Origin: DATJYV01 sp035499415
GTDB taxonomy: Bacteria; Bacteroidota; Ignavibacteria; UBA10030
Reading direction: 5' to 3'
Length of the DNA stretch: 11,044 bases
NCBI GenBank assembly: GCA_035499415.1
Contig: DATJYV010000145.1
Coordinates: 1-11,044, forward strand
The position numbers and the translations under genes are program-made. The notes beneath the pieces were generated by a model. The model had not been told where the DNA came from. It saw only the letters and a program-made list of their open reading frames with translations, and did not search any database. Below are positions 8,184-11,044 of the stretch, piece by piece. Each line of letters opens with the position of its first letter. The stretch's first letter is position 1.

Positions 8184-9644
8184 TTACAGGTGGTAATTCG
8201 GAGCTTCTTTCGTGATCGCGACATCGTGAGGATGGCTCTCCCGGAGTCCCGATTCCGTCATCCGCAAAAATCGCGCGCGCTTCTTCATCTCGTCTATCGT
8301 GCGGCACCCGCAGTACCCCATGGCCGCACGCAAGCCCCCCACCATCTGGTAGACCGTGTCCGCAAGATTGCCCTTGAATGGGACACGACCCTCGATTCCC
8401 TCCGGGACGAGCTTCGGAATGCCGTCTTCGGCGTCCTGAAAATAGCGGTCCCTGCTCCCTTCTTTCATCGCTTCGATCGAACCCATGCCGCGGTACATTT
8501 TGTAACTGCGCCCCTCGTAGAGCACTTTTTCCCCGGGGCTCTCTTCAACGCCCGCGAACAATCCTCCGATCATCACCGAGTCGGCGCCCGCCGCAATCGC
8601 CTTCGCGATGTCGCCCGTCTGCCGGATCCCGCCGTCCGCGATGATGGGAATTCCGTGCTTCGCGGCAGCCGCCGCGCATTCCATGATTGCCGTGACCTGC
8701 GGAACGCCGACACCCGCAACCACCCGCGTCGTGCAGATCGACCCGGGTCCGATCCCCACTTTCACGCCGTCGACGCCGGCCTTCACGAGCTCGCGCGTTC
8801 CTTCCGCCGTTCCTACATTCCCTGCAATCAAGTCGACATCAAATTTCTTTCTTGCCCGCCGTACCATCTCAATCACCCCCGCCGAGTGTCCGTGCGCGGT
8901 ATCGATGACGACAACGTCAACATGCGCAGCGACCAGCGCCTGAATTCTCTCCAGCGTATCCGATGTGACACCGACGGCGGCGCCCACCCGCAAACGGCCC
9001 AGCGGATCCTTGCAGGCGTACGGATGCTTCTTCTTTTTCTGAATGTCCTTGAACGTGATGAGACCCTTTAACCTTCCCGCTTTGTCTACAACCGGAAGTT
9101 TTTCTATCCGGTTCTTCTGGAGAATGACCTCGGCTTCTTCCAGCGTCGTCCCGACGGGAGCCGTGATCAGGCTTCCGTTCGTCATGACTTTGGAAATTTC
9201 CAGGTCCAGGTTCGGCTCAAAACGCAGGTCCCGGTTCGTCAGGATACCGACAAGATTCTCTTCGCGAACGATCGGGATTCCCGAGATGCTGTACTTCTTC
9301 ATCACTTCCAATGCCTCCCCGACTTTCTGCTCAGGCGCGAGAACGATCGGGTCCCGGATCATCCCGCTCTCCGACCTTTTGACGCGGTCGGCTTCTTCCG
9401 CCTGCTGCTCCACCGTCATATTCTTGTGGAGGATGCCGATCCCGCCTTCCCGGGCCATCGCGATCGCCATCTCCGCTTCGGTGACCGTATCCATGGCCGC
9501 CGAGACGATTGGGATGTTCAGCGCAATGCGCTTCGTGAGCCGTGTGCTTACAACGGCCTGTCGCGGCAATACGGACGACCTCTCCGGAATCAATAACACG
9601 TCGTCGTATGTGAGGCCTTCGCCGATGATCTTCTTTTTCGCCAT
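8184..9644 (-). CDS. guaB: GuaB, inosine-5'-monophosphate dehydrogenase
   Basis: IMP dehydrogenase oxidises IMP to XMP with NAD, the committed step to guanine nucleotides. The 486-residue length matches bacterial enzymes (488 in E. coli). The N-terminus MAKKKIIGEGLTYDDVLLIP is canonical. Two CBS domains are inserted at about 95-145 and 153-205 and normally bind adenine or guanine nucleotides for allosteric control. The catalytic loop GPGSICTTRVVAGVG places the nucleophile at Cys304. The phosphate-binding ADGGIR is at 336-341, YRGMGSIEAM at 384-393, and the flap Arg400-Tyr401 dyad lies in DRYFQ. The C-terminus carries LRESHPHDVAITKEAPNY. Every key residue is intact. The gene starts 11 bases after the acyl-CoA dehydrogenase stop, with ACGGGAAACACC before the ATG as a modest ribosome site. 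guaA is not adjacent, and I see no guanine riboswitch or obvious operator at this junction. Confidence 0.98.
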   Translation of the reverse strand: MAKKKIIGEGLTYDDVLLIPERSSVLPRQAVVSTRLTKRIALNIPIVSAAMDTVTEAEMAIAMAREGGIGILHKNMTVEQQAEEADRVKRSESGMIRDPIVLAPEQKVGEALEVMKKYSISGIPIVREENLVGILTNRDLRFEPNLDLEISKVMTNGSLITAPVGTTLEEAEVILQKNRIEKLPVVDKAGRLKGLITFKDIQKKKKHPYACKDPLGRLRVGAAVGVTSDTLERIQALVAAHVDVVVIDTAHGHSAGVIEMVRRARKKFDVDLIAGNVGTAEGTRELVKAGVDGVKVGIGPGSICTTRVVAGVGVPQVTAIMECAAAAAKHGIPIIADGGIRQTGDIAKAIAAGADSVMIGGLFAGVEESPGEKVLYEGRSYKMYRGMGSIEAMKEGSRDRYFQDAEDGIPKLVPEGIEGRVPFKGNLADTVYQMVGGLRAAMGYCGCRTIDEMKKRARFLRMTESGLRESHPHDVAITKEAPNYHL

Positions 9645-9655
9645 GGTGTTTCCCG

Positions 9656-10828
9656 TTACGATGTGAAAGCCGCAATTCCTGTTATATCCTCACCGAGGAT
9701 CAGCGTGTGCATCTCGTGCGTCCCTTCGTACGTTTTGACGGACTCGAGGTTGGCAGCGTGGCGCATGACGGGATACTCGTCCAGGATTCCGTTGGCTCCC
9801 AGAATCTCCCGGGCCATGCGTGCGATCTCGAGCGCGTGGTACACGTTGTTCCTTTTGGCCAGGGAGATCTGCGTGAATTTCGCCTTCCCCTCGTCCTTCA
9901 AACGGCCAAGCCGCAGACACAGGAGCTGGGCCTTCGTGATTTCGTTGAGCATGTAGACCAGCTTTTCCTGGGTCATCTGGAACGAGGCGATCGGTTTGTC
10001 AAACTGGATGCGCGACCTGGCGTATGAGAGGGCGGTATCATAGCATGCCAGCGCGGACCCGACCGCCCCCCAGGCGATTCCGTACCGCGCCTGGCTGAGG
10101 CACATGAGCGGCGACTTCAACCCGCCGCTCTTCGGCAGGAGGTTTGCTTCCGGAATGACGCAATCCTGGAAGACGAGCTCCGAAGTTACGGACGCGCGAA
10201 GCGAATGCTTCCCCGTCATCTCGGGAGCCGTGAAGCCCTTCATTCCTTTCTCGACAAGAAACCCTTTGATTTCGCCGTCAAGCTTGGCCCACACCACGGC
10301 GACGTCGGCGATTGTTCCGTTGGTGATCCACATCTTCGCGCCGTTCAGGACGTAGGCCGCCCCCTTCTTCTCCGCCCGGGTCACCATCCCGCCGGGATTG
10401 GAGCCGTAGTCGGGCTCCGTCAACCCAAAACATCCGATCTTCTTCCCCGATGCGAGCGACGGAAGCCAGGAGTCCTTCTGTTCGTCCGTCCCGAACTTGA
10501 AGATGGGATACATCACGAGTCCGCTCTGCACCGAGGCAAAGCTCCGAATGCCGCTGTCTCCCCGCTCAAGCTCCTGCATCATCAACCCGTACGCCACGTT
10601 GTTCAGCTCCGCACAGCCGTACTTCGACGGCAGCGTCGCACCGTACAATCCCAGTTCCGCCATCTTGGGTATCAGCGAACGCGGAAACGTACCTTCGCGA
10701 TAGTTCTTTTCGATAAGCGGAATGACTTCTTTGTCGACAAATTCCCGCACCGTGTTCCGGACCAGAAGCTCGTCCTGGCTGAGTTCGGCGTCGAGATCGT
10801 AATAATCAACCCCTTGGAATTTGGACAT
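9656..10828 (-). CDS. Acyl-CoA dehydrogenase, glutaryl-CoA dehydrogenase-like
   Basis: This 390-residue flavoprotein resembles glutaryl-CoA dehydrogenase, which dehydrogenates and decarboxylates glutaryl-CoA to crotonyl-CoA in lysine and tryptophan breakdown. Supporting features are RSFASVQSGLVMYP at 95-108, where Arg95 aligns with the arginine that binds the glutaryl carboxylate; CFGLTEPDYGSNPGG at 133-147; and the C-terminal YEGTHEMHTLILGEDITG, with Glu368 as the catalytic base. The first acyl-CoA dehydrogenase signature is altered: the usual Gly-Ser-Asp is Gly-Ser-Asn (Asn144), and Tyr141 replaces a small residue. A related non-decarboxylating enzyme is therefore possible, and I leave the symbol blank. 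It is the first gene after the upstream region, so it is probably operon-leading. AAGAG about eight bases before the ATG is a weak ribosome site. It is clearly not a recent duplicate of the acyl-CoA dehydrogenase at 1398-2570, differing in motifs throughout. Confidence 0.9.
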   Translation of the reverse strand: MSKFQGVDYYDLDAELSQDELLVRNTVREFVDKEVIPLIEKNYREGTFPRSLIPKMAELGLYGATLPSKYGCAELNNVAYGLMMQELERGDSGIRSFASVQSGLVMYPIFKFGTDEQKDSWLPSLASGKKIGCFGLTEPDYGSNPGGMVTRAEKKGAAYVLNGAKMWITNGTIADVAVVWAKLDGEIKGFLVEKGMKGFTAPEMTGKHSLRASVTSELVFQDCVIPEANLLPKSGGLKSPLMCLSQARYGIAWGAVGSALACYDTALSYARSRIQFDKPIASFQMTQEKLVYMLNEITKAQLLCLRLGRLKDEGKAKFTQISLAKRNNVYHALEIARMAREILGANGILDEYPVMRHAANLESVKTYEGTHEMHTLILGEDITGIAAFTS

Positions 10829-10903
10829 GGGATGGCTCTTAGGCGGGTTCCGGAGTGTCTACTTTCGGCAACAGGAGGGGAGTACCGAACAGAATCATCG
10901 AGA

Positions 10904-10932
10904 AAATTACCCATTAATGGCAGCAATGTCAA
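10904..10932 (-). promoter_or_regulatory. Candidate promoter for the operon
   Basis: On the minus strand a perfect TTGACA (10932-10927) is followed, after exactly 17 bases, by TAATTT (10909-10904). The latter matches only three of six positions of the sigma-70 -10 box. TAATTTTC also fits the Bacteroidota -7 pattern TAnnTTTG except for the last base. A start near 10897 would leave a leader of roughly 70 bases before the first gene. There is no experimental support, and chance is possible. Confidence 0.4.
10911..10920. promoter_or_regulatory. 10-bp perfect palindrome in the promoter spacer (possible operator)
   Basis: CCATTAATGG is its own reverse complement and lies wholly between the proposed -35 and -10 boxes, one base from the -10. 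A dimeric regulator bound here would block polymerase. The symmetry stops at these ten bases, and no second copy is seen in the rest of the upstream region. A 10-bp palindrome can also arise by chance. Confidence 0.25.
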
Positions 10933-10994
10933 GGTAACTCCAGGCGGGGTCGTGTCCTCCGTTCAAAGGACTCTAACGTATGTAAGGAAGCGTC

Positions 10995-11040
10995 ATGCTG
11001 AACCTGCTTGCCCCGTGCAATCGGCACGGGGTTTCAGCAT
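10995..11040. repeat. Two-step hairpin repeat, REP-like (may continue past the window edge)
   Basis: ATGCTGAA (10995-11002) pairs perfectly with TTCAGCAT (11033-11040). Inside it, CCCCGTGC (11011-11018) pairs with GCACGGGG (11024-11031) around the loop AATCG. The left arm has eight unpaired bases (CCTGCTTG) and the right arm one. The outer arms resemble short palindromic repeats scattered between genes in some Bacteroidota and Ignavibacteria genomes, an association made from memory. No T-run follows on either strand, so a standard intrinsic terminator is less likely, although the hairpin might still end transcription of a gene beyond the window. Confidence 0.6.
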
Positions 11041-11044
11041 CTGA

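Noticed and set aside
5473..9071. Very long plus-strand open frames (5473-7209, 578 codons; 7284-9071, 595 codons)
   Set aside because: They lie wholly antisense to the glycosyltransferase, purD, peptidase and guaB genes, all of which carry intact family motifs. The translations are rich in Arg, Asp, His and Pro without any recognisable domain, as expected for mirror frames in GC-rich DNA.
10672..10932. 86-codon minus-strand frame across the leader, starting with TTG at 10932
   Set aside because: Its TTG is the proposed -35 box, it overlaps the start of the acyl-CoA dehydrogenase in another frame, and it shows no domain or ribosome site.
11011..11031. Inner GC-rich hairpin as an intrinsic terminator
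   Set aside because: No T-rich run follows the stem on either strand, and the outer stem makes a repeat element more likely. A terminator role for an off-window gene is not excluded.
10981..11044. Plus-strand gene starting at ATG 10995 behind AAGGAAG
   Set aside because: The reading frame is just the hairpin repeat read through. Only 16 codons are in the window, so it cannot be supported as a gene.

Overview
This window is a run of nine protein-coding genes, all on the minus strand, so transcription goes from right (about 10.9 kb) to left. It looks like ordinary chromosomal housekeeping and catabolic DNA. I see no phage, transposase, CRISPR array, rRNA or tRNA. Base composition is moderately GC-rich and even across the window. 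The organism is a bacterium. The mix of a methylmalonyl-CoA mutase chaperone, acyl-CoA dehydrogenases and a fused membrane/spermidine-synthase protein, plus a CATGCTGAA...TTCAGCAT hairpin repeat of a kind I associate with Bacteroidota/Ignavibacteria genomes, suggests the FCB group. That assignment is an inference from memory and not secure.

Layout in the direction of transcription: a short upstream region (10829-11044) holds an interspersed-type hairpin repeat at the window edge and a plausible promoter with a 10-bp palindrome in its spacer. Then come a glutaryl-CoA dehydrogenase-like acyl-CoA dehydrogenase (9656-10828), guaB (8184-9644), an M24 aminopeptidase P-family peptidase (7104-8174), a GT4-type glycosyltransferase (5788-7107), purD (4496-5791), an NAD-dependent sugar-nucleotide epimerase (3529-4458), meaB (2570-3532), a butyryl-CoA-dehydrogenase-type acyl-CoA dehydrogenase (1398-2570), and the N-terminal 456 codons of a fused MFS-like/spermidine synthase-like membrane protein (1-1370, running off the left edge).

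The genes are packed tightly. Three junctions are 4-base ATGA stop/start overlaps, one is a 1-base TAATG overlap, and the other gaps are 9, 11, 27 and 37 bases. No terminator is visible between them. This suggests one long operon driven from the right-hand promoter region, with translational coupling at several junctions. Its content is mixed: purine synthesis (guaB, purD), acyl-CoA oxidation with methylmalonyl-CoA mutase maintenance (two acyl-CoA dehydrogenases, meaB), envelope or exopolysaccharide sugar chemistry (epimerase, glycosyltransferase), peptide turnover and a polyamine-synthase-like membrane protein. The two acyl-CoA dehydrogenases and meaB fit a shared role in amino-acid or fatty-acid catabolism feeding propionyl-CoA to succinyl-CoA, but no mutase is present here.

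I did not find a convincing undescribed system. The most notable points are the repeat at the right edge, the palindrome in the promoter spacer, a 14-codon bridging ORF between purD and the epimerase, the mixed operon itself, and an altered signature residue in the glutaryl-CoA dehydrogenase-like enzyme.
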